A stretch of DNA of 64,000 nt, taken from Terebella lapidaria (taxonomy: Eukaryota; Annelida; Polychaeta; Terebellida; Terebellidae). The position numbers were made by a program, and so were the translations under genes. The notes below the pieces were generated by a model, which was not told where the DNA came from, ran no database searches, and was given only the letters and a program-made list of their open reading frames with translations. The stretch lies in NCBI GenBank assembly GCA_949152475.1, contig OX424564.1:30936165-31000164 (forward strand), in the 5' to 3' direction. Shown here piece by piece: positions 23,606 through 35,900 of this stretch (the stretch's first letter is position 1; each line of letters begins with the position of its first letter).

Positions 23606-26600
23606 GTTAAATTTGAAATGAACAGAGTCTCTTCATTTGAATCTCATGAACATCCAAACAAACATCTCTATTTACATACATTTTTTTCTGATCTTAATGT
23701 AACATGACATCTCCACCTGTCAAACAGCAATTTCCTACCTCAAAATGCACCCGATTGTAAAATCTAGCCCCATCATATAATATAGAGGCACAACATGATT
23801 TTTTTGTAATAATACATTTGAGGTAATGTATTATGCAACATAATATCCATGACTCATAATGCATATGGCCACTCTCAGTATTGGTTATTAATGAAAAGTG
23901 AAATGTTTTTTCATGACACATCTGCGATCAATACATATATCATGATATATTGTCCGAATGGTTCATCATCAGCCGATAACTATTAAAAAGATTTGTATTA
24001 AAGCAGCTGCCTTCGAAACCAGTCATAATTTTTTGAAAACTATATTTCATACTAAACATGCTAAATTAACTGAATGAAACATACATCAAATGTAATGAAA
24101 ATAACTAGTTCTCAGGGAAATTTTGCTCATTTGAAAAGGCGGTTGTCGCGTAAATATAGGAACTGTATCCATCACACGAAAATGTAAACAAAGCAAAGAA
24201 GTGCAAGATAGACCGAAAATTCCACGCACATCATGGTAAATCACTGATTATTTTCTCACAACTAAACTATATATGCACATACGAACTGGAAAATGTACTC
24301 GATGTGGACTTTTAAGCGCGATTTGAGCATTTGTTTACATTCGGATTTGATGGATACACTTCGTTTGTTTATTTACAAAACCGGTACAAAATGGGCACTA
24401 AAACGGATGAAAAGACAACTCGGACGGACTGTAATCGTCAAAATCATTGAGCACACCTTTTGTTATAATGCATTAGATGTGTTTAACAAAAAAAATGGTT
24501 TTGAAAAAAAATTTTGCATACATTCGAAGGCAACAGCTTTAAGTGAATGAATAGAAGTGAGATTCCAGTTTTTCTCTATTTTACCTTATGACCATTTGCC
24601 TTCCACTCAAGCATCACTCAAGGATATCAAGTTCACATTGGTATAAAAAGGACCAATATTTTCCACATTATATTACTGATGAATGTTCCAGATATCATGC
24701 AGGCGTCATGATGAATATAATCTCACATCGCGAATTTTGTTGTCTTCCCCAACTGGATTTTATCAAGTCTAGCAATAGTGGGGATTGTGGGTAATTCACC
24801 ATTGCTCGGATTAATTTGACAAAAAGGGTTTCATTTGCTAGGATATGGTCGAAGATTTTGGTTTTTCAAAATCTGGCCTTGCATCGACAAGCAAATAACA
24901 CGTCAAAATTCGATAATCAAGATGACAACAGGTGATCGTTTCCTGGTGTCCTCCAAATATTGGTATGTGCCTATCCTAACACCTCGAAGAAAGTTTTTCT
25001 GATTAACTTGTTCAAATTGTGTTATCAGATGTGACCAAAGCATCGAAATTGAAATATACCCAATTCCCATTAGATTAGAGGCAGCCATGAGAGGCAGATA
25101 GACGTGTTCCACTATATGCATTATGGAATCAGTATACATGCCTGCAAGCCCATATACTTGATATACATCCACACCTTTGTGGATGCAAGAAAATATTACA
25201 TTTTCCACGAGAATAAAAACTATTTTTTTTAATGAAAAATATATAGTTTTATGCCTAATGACCTAAAATCAATTATGTGAAAATGAAAACTGTCATTCAA
25301 TATATGTGTACACTGAAAATGGATCTTGTCAAGTGAGTTGCACATGCACGCAACCAGACGTTGACACAGTTTTGTTTAATGTCAGTTTTGTGTCCTCCTT
25401 CGGAGCGTAGTGTTTTTTGTGAGAAATGAACAATGATTCTAATTATCAAGCTTATTTCCACCGAATGCACCATATTGTTCTCCACAGGCTTTTACCAATG
25501 AATATCACCATTACACACAGCGCAAATAGTTTGCTATGTGAAGCAAATGTTTACTACGTTAATGAAAGGTTCCCAATAAAGGTACCTTAGGGATACGTTC
25601 ATTTGAAACAGATAAATCCTATACTGTATAAATGGAAACTATTTACTTGTATGGGTATGCAACAAAATTCTACTACCCACGGCTCACACATTGCTACGTC
25701 CAGAAAATAATTCTGCATGTCAGGAAACCATCTATTTCAAATTGTGAATGGTTTCTTTTTCATTTGCATCGACCGGCGGTGAATCCATCCCAACCATCCA
25801 TATGATGGGGGTATGGAGAGCATTACAACTGGATTGATGTTCGTTCGACTGTCAAACCCGGAATCAATGAGATTCATTGCCAGTTACGAGATCAATCGTG
25901 AACTACTTAGAATTTTATATCCACCTCGATCTGAGGCATCAAAACTGACAATGGCCTCATCGCACATCATAGCTTTGATCAGATGTCAGAACAGGAAAGG
26001 GGGGATCTGACGATGTCTAGACCTCCAGTGAAGTACAAACTGGGCCGATATTGGTTTCTTCGTAGTTTTAGAGAGGGACAAATGAACTTGAAATGTCTCT
26101 TGCATTTGTCACATGATAGTCACGATTTCTGCTATTGGCCATGTATCTGAGGCATGTTCATGTAAATTCAGACAAATGAAGACTGCAAGAATGCCTTTTT
26201 TGCATACTGCATGTGTCAATGTTTAGACACAAGTATTGGATTGACAAACGTTCAATATTTTAACCTTAACTTGTTCGATGCCGATGCTTCTAGACATGGG
26301 TATATGTACACTTTCATGCTATCTGCATGTGGCCAATAATAGCCTGAAGCACAAACCCAAAGTGAAAGACATTTGAACTTCTGTATAAGAAGTGTTTCCC
26401 CACATACATTGTTTGAACTGACCTTTGAACTCATACTTCCAATTGTGCACTGATTCCACCTGGTGTACAATGATAGAAATAACTATATTGGCCATGTGTA
26501 CACACTGTCTGTCCCTGATGACGCCAGTGTTGCTTTAGCCAAATATTTGGTTGAGCCTTGTAAACGCCATCTTTTTGTCGATGCATGTACACATCTTACA

Positions 26601-27032
26601 TGTGGCATGATTCTGATTTGAACCAGAAATTATGAGAAGTAGTATTGTCCAATCAATTGAGGACAAGTTTGACATTTGGTGATTTCCGTGCATGCCCCTT
26701 GTCGGTTTTTAATCATATTTCAGACATGTGCATTCTTCCCTTTCCTTGACGAACCAATTTTTGGGTCCATACTCGAGTCACTATCTGTTTCATCCACTTC
26801 CAGTCAAAAGATATTTTCGCGATTAAAATGCTTCTTCTTCGCTATTGTGTTTTGTTTACCCAACTATATTGGTTAAACTCCCAGAATACTTCACGATGGA
26901 GTATTGACACTTTCAAATGGACAACGCTTACAAAGTGGTTCCAATGTTGAGTTGAATTAAACCTTTATTGAGATTGAAATTGTCCAATGTTGTTGAAACA
27001 TGAAAAATATGAACTTTGATGGACTATATCAT
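23606..27032. repeat. Array-unit sequence, first unit, middle part
   Basis: Matches the units at 35.9-38.42 and 42.8-45.65 kb throughout, for example GTGTCTTCCCCAACTGGA near 24741 and GACAAACGTTCAATATTTTA near 26241. A block at 23960-24545 is private to this unit and holds no recognisable gene. One frame at 25813-26010 (+) is also open in the unit at 37288. Between these two, 8 of 13 differing codons change the amino acid, so I do not call it a gene. Confidence 0.7.
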
Positions 27033-27113
27033 ACTATACTTGGTATAGTATGATATAGTATAGTGGTATACTATATCATACTATACTATATATAGTTGGT
27101 ACTCCACCAACTA
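27023..27113. repeat. Cluster of three palindromes at the retroelement 5' edge
   Basis: A perfect 17-bp inverted repeat with a 3-base loop (arms 27023-27039 and 27043-27059). It is followed by a second palindrome around GATATAGTATA/TATACTATATC (27052-27077) and a third around ATATAGTTGG/CCAACTATAT (about 27089-27115). They sit exactly where the array unit is interrupted by the reverse transcriptase element. The first 12 bp (GGACTATATCAT) belong to the target, as seen at 38419. Confidence 0.7.
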
Positions 27114-29249
27114 TATCGGGAGTGTATGGACAGACCTACATCAAGAAATATTTGTCCTGAATACCAATTGAATTCTATCATATTAGATATAGCATCACAC
27201 AGGTTATTTAACCCTGTGTGTATACGTGAAAATTCTCAGGAACCAAGATCTTTTCTGAAAATTAAATTTGAAAACAAGGATATAGATGCTATCAACGTCA
27301 GCAATATCCTCCACAATAAAAAAGTTAAATCGAATATACCCGCTTATTTTGAAGAACGTGGTAGTCCTTTGATTTCCTACACTTACACCAGACCAATTGC
27401 ATCCAGGATATTCAACCACAAGTCTGCACTAAAACATTTCAATGTGCATGATTTCAAAGCCAACCCGCCATCATGTTCATGTACTTCATCACCCCACTTG
27501 TATAGTCCCGTTGGGCACATAGTCACAGGTTACTTGGACATTGTCGAGAATGATATTTTGAGACAACTATTGCAGAAAGGTCCTAAATACCGTGAAGCCC
27601 AACCATTCAACTGGAAATTCAATTTCAAATTGATCATGGATGCTGTTGAAGACTATGCAAGGAAGTGGGCTAGACGTGAGGAGGTTGAGGCCGAAACCCT
27701 GTCAGAATGGGTTAAGGCTGTACGGACATGTGTCCGAAATAGAATACAAAAACTGAAAGGATCAATGAACAACAACCCAAAATCAGTACTGGGAGATCCT
27801 GATGTTCATGAATATTTGCAAAGTTTACATGAGAAATTTGTCATGATACCAGCAGACAAGGCATCTAACAACATTGTTTTTGTTTGCAAGAAATATTATT
27901 ATCAATGCCTCATTGATGAATTAGGTATTTTTGGCATATACAGCAACCCAACATATACACCTGTACTATTATCTAAAAAGGAAGTGCTGGACAACCATAA
28001 ATCTGTCCTGGTGTCTAATAATATCAACATCAGTCAGAAGGAAATGGAACTTCCTAGTTTATATTGGATACCTAAATTACACAAATGTCCATACAAACAG
28101 CGTTATATTGCAGGTTCTGCTGTATGTTCCACTAAACCCCTTTCGTCACTCCTAACTAAACTGTTATCTGCAGTGAAGGAAGGGCTCCAGAAATACTGTG
28201 ACATGGCTTATGCCAGAAATGGTATAAACCAAATGTGGATATTGAAGAACTCCAAAGAGTTGATACATAACCTTAAATCTAATTCATTTTCCACTGTTAA
28301 CAGCATTCGAACATATGGCTTTTCCACACTGTACACTACTATCCCTCATACTAAGCTGAAAGCGAGGTTGAAGGATATTATTCAACAATCATTTTTGCAC
28401 AAGGATGGCAAAAGATCGTGTGGTTAATCACAATTCAGTTTATTTTGTTAAAAAACACACTGACTGTGCTACTAAATATGATGAACATGATATCGTTGGT
28501 GTAAACATATTTATTTGGCATTGCCAATTAGCCCTTACGGCTAGCGAGAGGCTCTCCAGAATATATATCGTTAGTATGCTGGAATTTCTCATTGACAACA
28601 TATTTGTTGAATTTGGTGGTGTTATTTTCCAACAAACGGTTGGTATCCCTATGGGTACCAATTGTGCACCACTATTAGCGGACTTGTTCCTATACTCATA
28701 TGAAGCTGAGTTCATCCAAAATCTTATGAAACGAGGAGATAAACGATTGGCCAGTTCGTTCAATTTTACCTACAGGTATATTGATGATGTCATATCCTTG
28801 AATAACCCTAGATTTGGTGAATACCTACATCAGATATATCCATACAACTGGAAATCAAAGAAACAACTGATTCTCCAGTGTCAGCTTCTTATCTTGACAT
28901 TTATCTCGAAATTGACCATAAAGGCAAATTGTGTACAAGGTTATATGACAAACGTGACGATTTTGATTTTCCCATTATCAACTTTCCTGTCTTGAGCAGT
29001 AATATCCCAGCATCACCAGCCTATGGCGTCTACGTGTCCCAGTTAATTCGTTATGCTAGAGCATGTTCATCATACCAGGAATTCATAGTTAGAGCACAGG
29101 TTCTGACTACCAAATTGCTCAAACAAGGATACCAAATGCCTAGGCTAAGGTCGACATTCAAGAAGTTTTATGGTCGTCACTATGATCTGGTTGAAGGTTA
29201 CGCCAAGCCTGTCACACATATGATGGAAGATATCATCCCATCCTTATAG
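27096..29249 (+). pseudogene. Reverse transcriptase pseudogene (Penelope-like type)
   Basis: This spans three overlapping frames. The first (27096-28427) holds the N-terminal part with FVMIPADKASNNIVFV and LPSLYWIPKLHKCPYKQRY, the fingers region of this RT family. A -1-type shift near 28415 leads to the second frame, with GIPMGTNCAPLLADLF and the catalytic YIDDV (about 28780-28794). Another single-base shift near 28850 leads to the third (to 29249), with SASYLDIYLEID and the C-terminal tail. The catalytic aspartates are still present. A 75-bp in-frame insertion lies between 28491 and 28575. Two frameshifts make it non-functional as it stands. Its transposition machinery would act in the nucleus by target-primed reverse transcription. 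No terminal endonuclease is seen. Confidence 0.75.
28491..28575 (+). other. 75-bp in-frame insertion in RT, flanked by 10-bp direct repeat
   Basis: TATCGTTGGT (28491-28500) and TATCGTTAGT (28566-28575) flank an insert that adds 25 codons without a stop just before MLEFLIDNIF. Members of this RT family, as I remember them, join the two sides directly. The flanking repeat looks like a target duplication, but the insert is too short to classify. Confidence 0.45.
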
Positions 29250-31060
29250 TTTTGTGCATATATTTCCGTCTCGTAATGCCAGTATGGATATCACAGCGGG
29301 TGTCGCATGCGGGGCAGGAGATGCTCACTCTTCCGGAGCAACTGATCTCACACTCAGCTGGCTGGGTGTCTGTGATTTTCACATGGCTTTGACTTTGATA
29401 CCTTAGTATCTCTCGGATTTGACTACTCACACTGATCTTGTAAAATTCGTCCATGGATTCGGTCTTGGAATATGAATTTGTCTGTTTGTCAGTATACATT
29501 TCTACTTTCATAACATCATGATTGTTGTTCGAAATCTCTTCATGGGAAACATCATGCATTTCATTGACTCACCATTGAACAGCAATGAAAATATTTCTCG
29601 ATTTCTCGAGTCCTGCTTCTTCAGAACACAATGTATGCTGTTTGAATTTTTTGTGTGGTAATTTTGTGTGGTGATGCTATGACGAGTGTAATTAATTTTA
29701 ATTTTTCAAGGGAATTTATAGTGATCGAACTAAGTATACAATAACAGTGTCAGCTCCATGACTCAAAGTTGGGAATATACATTAAAAATTCAATATTCAG
29801 ATTGAGCTCACTTGTATATTTTAAATGAAGGCTATCATGTATTGCGAAGTGCGAACAAATAGCCAAACATTTTCAATGATGGTCTCGATATTGTATGAAA
29901 ACCAGTGAGTACAGAGAGACAAGCAACAGAGTAAAATTAAGTGAGTGGAAATGCTTCATCATTACATTTGTCATTCCCATGGGGATGAAATGATTCACCC
30001 TCAAACTGTTTCTCACATCTACATGACCATTATTTTATTGAGTTACTGTATACGAATCCAGTAATATGAAAGAGAGTTTGGGGAAGAATTGGGGAAGAAT
30101 AAAATGGGGAAGAATTGGCATTTATTCTGGACTTCCATTCAGCCATTTCAAATGTTATATTGTCAGCTTATAACACTTTAATGAGATGAGCAAAAGCTTG
30201 ATGCCAGCCTGTGTTTTCCACAATTCTATTTTGTATTTCCTTTATTTAACCCATTGATATTTTTGCATACCAATGTCAATATTATACGATATATGATTCA
30301 GTTTGGAAAATGTACAAGTTAAACGTCAATGACGCAGTCCCCATGAGGACAGGTGTTTAAAAAAGGGCAAATATTTCTTGTCATCGAATTGCCAAAGAAG
30401 AAAACAAATGCGCAAACGCCTGCACGTTGAAAATCACCCTTCCAGCTGCAATATTCGAATGTATCTATATGCATGTGTTTTGGCAGTATCAAGATCATAA
30501 TGCCCCATGTCTCCTGAATCGATATCATATTTCCTACACATGACATTCAGATCTTTCGTTGATTGTCCGACAAGACATTTTCACCTTGGCTTTTCTGTAA
30601 CAACACTGATTACACTTTGTGTTTACCATTCTATTTGCCCCTTGCCTCAAATGTTGACAAGAAGCAATGGAACAGATTAAGGGGAGGCGAACAGCTCATG
30701 CATGCAGACCCCACTTCCAAGCCTCGCTTACACGTCAAAGGAACAATAGAAATAATTGATTGGTTCCTTTGTGGGGTCAATCCATATAATTAACTGTGTG
30801 TAGTCAGTGGCAGCAATAGAAATAATTGATTGGTTCCTTTGTGGCGTCTGTACATATATATTGTGTGTAGTCAGTTGCACTGATATGAGATGAAAAATGT
30901 CACCCACAAATGCCTAACCACTTGGAAAATAGCCTTGTGAGAGTAAGGCATCCCACGTTTCAGGTGAAGCAGAGGGCTATTATTCTGATATTGGGTCAAT
31001 TTATTTTTACTGATTTAAAATGTAGGAAAATAAGGACCGCCACAGTGAATTTGAAATGCA
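29250..31060. repeat. Retroelement 3' end and array-unit sequence, first unit, right part
   Basis: 29250-29510 is the retroelement 3' untranslated region. 29511-31060 matches 38430-39740 and 56760-58060 of other units, for example the GGCAAATATTTCTTGTCATC region near 30365. A 70-bp tandem duplication containing TAATTGATTGGTTCCTTTG lies at 30744-30883, where other units have one copy. No gene. Confidence 0.7.
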
Positions 31061-31129
31061 TAACGATGTGAATATTCATGTAGTTGTGGCGATTTTGCTC
31101 AAAGATGGCGGCAGGAGATTCTTTCTAAA

Positions 31130-31440
31130 CACTTTCTTGTTTTTGGCCGCTTCGTGTTACAAGCACGAGCGTTGCATAGCCAGTCAGGCCTCGAGGACGA
31201 CTTGCAAAGGGGGGCCAGGAGGGGAAGATCTTGATGACTCGGGGGTGTACGCCCTTTGGATCACCGGTCTCCCACCTGGGATGGTGCGACACAGGCTCTG
31301 GCAGACCGTCAGGCTGTCCAGGGTTCTATCCCTGCGGCAGTGCCGTCGGCGAGGCTGGCCAGCAATATCCCCACGTGCGCGAGTTCTGTGGTGCCACTCC
31401 GATGGCATCTCAGGCTCCGCACACGACTACATTACAATAG
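31130..31440 (+). repeat. GC-rich SINE-like insertion (tentative)
   Basis: A sharply GC-rich block of about 310 bp breaks the AT-rich surroundings. It contains GGGTTCTATCCC (31321-31332), close to a tRNA T-arm/box B, and about 40 bp upstream TGGTGCGACACAGG (31281-31294), weakly like box A. This could be a tRNA-derived SINE. The match to polymerase III consensus is imperfect, and no poly-A tail or target duplication was found. Open frames across it exist on both strands but look like a by-product of GC content. Confidence 0.3.
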
Positions 31441-31569
31441 CTATGTAATATGCATGTTGTAGATGATGATGTTGATGTTGGTGATGATGATGAGGGGGAT
31501 GGTGATGTGTTATGTTGTGATGTATGACGGCCGGACGGACTGTTACCTGGTTGTAGTACTAGTAATTAC

Positions 31570-31608
31570 CGACGCCCGCTGGGTGCGCCCTGTGCGCTGC
31601 GGGCGTCG
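31570..31608. repeat. GC-rich perfect hairpin
   Basis: CGACGCCCGC (31570-31579) pairs perfectly with GCGGGCGTCG (31599-31608) around a 19-base GC-rich loop, inside AT-rich DNA. It could be the end of a small foldback element. No function assigned. Confidence 0.6.
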
Positions 31609-31754
31609 AACGTTACATATTCAATGAATATCTGAATACTGATTTGTTTGATGTGGTGATGAAAATGTAAAGTTACAGTTCAGAAATAATTTTTTTTATT
31701 ATTTTCCATTCTCAGGAAAAGGGAAATATATTTGGAAATATATTTAAATATATC

Positions 31755-31784
31755 AAACAGAGCCGTGATCGTCCCAGGGTTGTG
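31755..31784 (-). pseudogene. Short trace of ancient coding sequence (HNPGT-like frame)
   Basis: On the minus strand this reads HNPGTITALF and aligns to HNPGTETALF at 58402-58431 at the corresponding end of another array unit. Five of the ten codons differ, and four of these five differences are third-position synonymous changes. That pattern suggests past protein coding on the minus strand. The frame is lost on both sides here. The protein is not recognised. Confidence 0.3.
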
Positions 31785-31888
31785 TGCGAGTAAGGCTAAT
31801 ATTTCCTGGCGTTTTGAATATGAATTTCTAGATTGTCCCAAAAGAGGATCATTGAGACAAGAAGTTGTGCAAATTCTACCGCTAATGA

Positions 31889-31916
31889 TATATAATAGAT
31901 AGATAGATAGATGGGG
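31889..31916 (+). repeat. ATAG/GATA microsatellite
   Basis: Tandem TAGA units followed by a second short GATAGATAG block near 31924. It lies about 140 bp beyond the stop of the minus-strand LINE remnant, where LINE 3' tails of this type often end in a microsatellite. Confidence 0.7.
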
Positions 31917-32052
31917 TGATGGGGAGATAGATAGATTATTATCCACGTGTGGAAATTTGTTTTACAAGTGGAAGGCTCAAACACACCAGATACATGTATA
32001 TACGAGAATTATACATACACCAAAAATACACACATATGAATAAAAAATTGAA

Positions 32053-32850
32053 CTAACGTTTACATGTGGAATTATATGCTCGAATTGATGCAGGAACGAA
32101 CGAATTTAAACATCTTCTGGTCCTACATTTCAAGGAAAATAGTCGAGAACCAGAGCGTTGCTCTTTATAGTAACAATTCAATGGGTGAGATACGTCCGAC
32201 CTGATCAATTGAACTTTTTTATGGCAGAATTTGTTAAACAGATCCGCCAGTGACATACATTGACTGTTTGTCAACTTAAATGAGCATTTTATGATTTGTG
32301 ACAACTTGTGAAGATCGTGCTGTCTGGCATTTCCAAAATACACCACGATACAGAAGGTTATAAGACTCTCGATCACCGACTTGTAAAATAATTGTGTTAT
32401 TGAAGGACGAACGTGGAATTCGTTCAACTTGCGAAGAAAATACATTCTTTGGTTGGTTTTGCTGAAGACACATTTACAATGCGCTGACCATGTGAGCTTG
32501 TCATCAATCACCGTACCGAGATGTTTATACTCGTTTACAATGTCCACATCAGCACTATCAATATTCACAGGTCTAACAATCTCGGATGTTTTCCGGAAAT
32601 GGAAAATTAGCTCCTTGCACGATAATTTGCACGATAAGCAAATTGTAGGGGGTCAGTGTGACTTTTTACTGGAGCTAACAAGCGCTGGAGCAGGAGTTTC
32701 TCAAAGCACTTCATGATTACTGCCGACAACGCTACGGGACGATAGTCATTCATTATTTCAGGATGGGCTTTTTTGGGCACAGGCAAGATTGTTGATGTCT
32801 TCCAGGTTACGGGAACAGTTCTGAGTGGCATGCCTTCAGAACGCGTCCGT
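32053..32850 (-). pseudogene. LINE (jockey/CR1-like) reverse transcriptase remnant with core deleted
   Basis: From 32831 the minus strand encodes the start of a non-[17 protein letters not shown], then [19 protein letters not shown] and [13 protein letters not shown] (to about 32615). It then jumps, in another frame, to the C-terminal part with [10 protein letters not shown] and EYKHLGTVIDDKLTW, followed by YFLRKLNEF and FYKSVIESLITF, ending at 32053. The catalytic palm with the F/YADD box, roughly 150 residues, is missing. The deletion join lies in a short direct repeat (ATCGTGCAA twice near 32613-32635), which suggests slippage or microhomology-mediated deletion. The 5' endonuclease region is absent, as expected for a 5'-truncated copy. 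Dead element. Confidence 0.8.
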
Positions 32851-32929
32851 TGACATTATCTGTTTGTTTCATTTTCTTGCATCCACCAAGATTTTTCTAC
32901 CCGAGTATGAATGGAGTCTACTTCAACGT

Positions 32930-35900
32930 GTCATTTGGACCTCATTCCAAACATTAATTTAGTGTCCGAATAAAACCCGCAGGATGAGAGTCTAGCCATA
33001 GCTAAAAGTCATCACCCGTACATGTTTTAGTCCGGTAACAATGAACAACCCTATCTTGGTTTTCACAATATCGTATGATGGTAAATTTGGCTACCTTTAC
33101 TCCCGCAGTAGTATCTCCATGTTGTATATCAGTCACAATATGAGTATTGCCCAACTGTTACAGTAGATGTAGTAACCAAAAACACATTCCCAACCATAGA
33201 CCATACAGCACTCGTGGAATGAATAACCACAAGTCGTCAACAACCATCTGTTAATGTGAGCCGTCCTCCCAGCCCTTCAGAATTGTATCAATTTATACCC
33301 CAGTTCATGTCCATGGCAGCGACGAAAATCTCCCAAAGAACAAAGCTCGTGATGCAATATATCTTGAATACAGAGGCTGGAAATGTCCTCTCATTATTTA
33401 GGGCACGTTGACTGCTTATCTATAGAGGATTATGATGGATAGCGAAGAATTATGATACATAATGTAGCCTCCTTGAAACAAATAACTGTGATAATACTAG
33501 GATAGTTCCTCCATAGATATGTAAACAAGGAGTTTGAGCTTGGAACATATCATGTAAGCATGTTCGTCGCTTTCGCAGGTGGGAAATAGGCGACTTCAGA
33601 GGACGTGACAGTCAAGTTATTGTATACCATAAACCATTCATAACAGTTTTATAGTATGCACACATAAAAGAGGGGCACAAGTGATTAGTATCTATGACAG
33701 CAAATGGACCACAGTTTATGTCTGAACACTGGGAATGCATCCGCTATTAATCATGTGTTATATGGACAGTTGTCTCGTAAAAAGATAGCAGACAATGGCC
33801 TGAACAAGAGGAAAAGACCCTAAAAATCTGGATTCGCCTTGCATTTTGAATGGTTGAGCCTGGATTGGTGTTACCTTTTACTGCAGAACATCATATAATA
33901 TAAATTATATATATTATTTCTGACGTATACTGCTATTTTGTTGATATTATAATCTAATAATTATGCAGCTATTTCACAGCTAAATAAAGTTTCCTAACTG
34001 AATTTGAAGTAAATGTTTACATAAGCAATGCTCATAATACAACGACAGACACTCGTTCTGACGAATAGCATGTGAGGTCGATCTTAATAAAAAAATATAT
34101 AGAAAATTGTGTCAACGTACAACTGCGTGATACATTTGGATATGCAACGTATCCCACTTAGCATTTTCCAGCCACAGGAGACGCATATATTAGATGACAC
34201 TTCTCTTTTACTCAATTGATTCCAGGTTATTAGGCAATTACATTGTACCTTAAGGAAGAGATTCAGAGAAAGCATCGTTTCATCTAGCCATGAAAGATTT
34301 ATTTTCTGCAATTTGTGGTAAGTAGACGGGATGCAGCAGATGGATTTTTCATGATTTAAAACACACAACGATTTACATTTGCCTTTTTAAAGATCCTAAT
34401 AATAACTTGCCCCGGGCATACAACAGTTTAATTTGAAATCAATAGGAATCTATTCATGACCAGCTTGGTGCCTGGATTAGACAAATTTTCAAACCACAAT
34501 TTTTCTAATGAGAGGGAACTTTTTCTCAATATCAGGCTAATATTACCACATTTTGTCTGGCATGGTAGTCCACTTTGTATGAAGGGTTACAAGTTATTGT
34601 ATACCACAAAGCATTCATAACAGATTTATAGTGTAGACACATAGGAGAGGGACACAAGTGATTAGTATTTATGGCCGCAAAGGACCACAATGTCTGAGCA
34701 CTGGGAATGCATCCGTTATTAATTTTTTATAAAGACAGTTGTCTCGTAAAAATAAGAAGAAAATGCCCTAAACAAGAGAAAGAGATCCTAACAATCTGGG
34801 CGAGCCTTGCATTTTGAATGGCCGATCTTTGAGTGGATATAAACATGGACCCAATACCCAAACACAAGGTATTCCGAACAATCAAAACCGAGTCTGTTAT
34901 TCCCTCTCAAAGTCCAGTGTATGTTACCCTTTGCTGCAGAGCATGAAACAATAAGAATTATTGCTCGTATATTGCTATCTTGTTGATAGTATAATTATAC
35001 AGTTAATTTCGTAGCTAAATAAAGTTTCATAACTAAAGTTAAAATAAACATTTACATGAACGATACACATAGTAAAGCGAAAAACACACTCTTTGACAAA
35101 TACCACATGACTTCCATTTTAATAAAAACATTATGCAAAATTGTGTCAATGTAAAATTGCGTGACACAATTGGATATGCAACATACACCACTTAGAATTA
35201 TCCAGTTACATAATAAAGAAAGTACGAGTAACTCTCCATTTGTAGATGTGATCCATTCAGATCTGTGAATGTATAGTTTACGAGTTCTTTCTCTGACCTA
35301 AAATACACCAAGCAGACTGTCCATTCTTAGACTCAATAAGAATAAACTACTCTTTTATTCATGTAAATAAAAAATAACTGTGCAAACAAACAATTGTGTG
35401 ATGTCACAGGTGTATCATGAGACACATGATGACACTTCTATTACATTTAATTGATTCTAGGTTCAAGGAAGAGATTCAAACAAAGAATCGTTCATTTTTG
35501 TCATGAAAAATTAATTTTCTGTAATTTGTGGCAAGTAGTCGAGGTACAGCAGACTGTCCATTCTTAGACTCAATAAGAATAAACTACTCTTTTATTCATG
35601 TAAATAAAAAATAACTGTGCAAACAAACAATTGTGTGACGTCACAGGTGTATCATGAGACAGATGATGACACTTCTATTACATTTAATTGATTCTAGGTT
35701 CAAGGAAGAGATTCAAACAAAGAATCGTTCATTTTTGTCATGAAAAATTAATTTTCTGTAATTTGTGGCAAGTAGTCGAGGTATAGCAGATGGATTTTAC
35801 ACGATTTAAAACATACAACGATTTACATTTGCCTTTTCAAAGAATTTTTTGTGGTTATTCCCTCATATAACTATATATCAACGTGTACAACAAGTTTTGT

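Larger units (their letters stand above)
27033..29510 (+). mobile_element. Retroelement insertion (Penelope-like type), broken
   Basis: The array unit reads from GACTATATCAT to GATTGTTGTTCG without interruption at 38418-38450. Here about 2.48 kb lies between these points. The insert is a plus-strand reverse transcriptase remnant (27096-29249), a 3' untranslated region with the family phrase GGGGCAGGAGATGCTCACTC (29310-29329), and a palindrome cluster at its 5' edge. The exact target duplication is not clear. Assignment to Penelope-like elements rests on the RT motif style and is tentative. No GIY-YIG endonuclease domain is visible. Confidence 0.65.

Noticed and set aside
25813..26010. Frame MESITTGLMFV... 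also at 37288-37485 (+)
   Set aside because: Eight of 13 differing codons are non-synonymous and the third copy (44.65 kb) is frameshifted, so it is probably non-coding.
27023..29510. Hammerhead ribozyme expected in a Penelope-like element
   Set aside because: No CTGATGA core with a matching GAAA box was found near the element. The CTGATGA occurrences I checked elsewhere (24676, 26517, 36024, 40578) lack the partner motif.
31184..31462. Several long overlapping frames on both strands in the GC-rich block
   Set aside because: All frames are open because of high GC and few stop-like triplets; no recognisable motif.
31561..31608. Rolling-circle origin resembling a circovirus stem-loop
   Set aside because: TAGTAATTAC lies outside the hairpin loop and differs from the nonanucleotide; no Rep gene is nearby.
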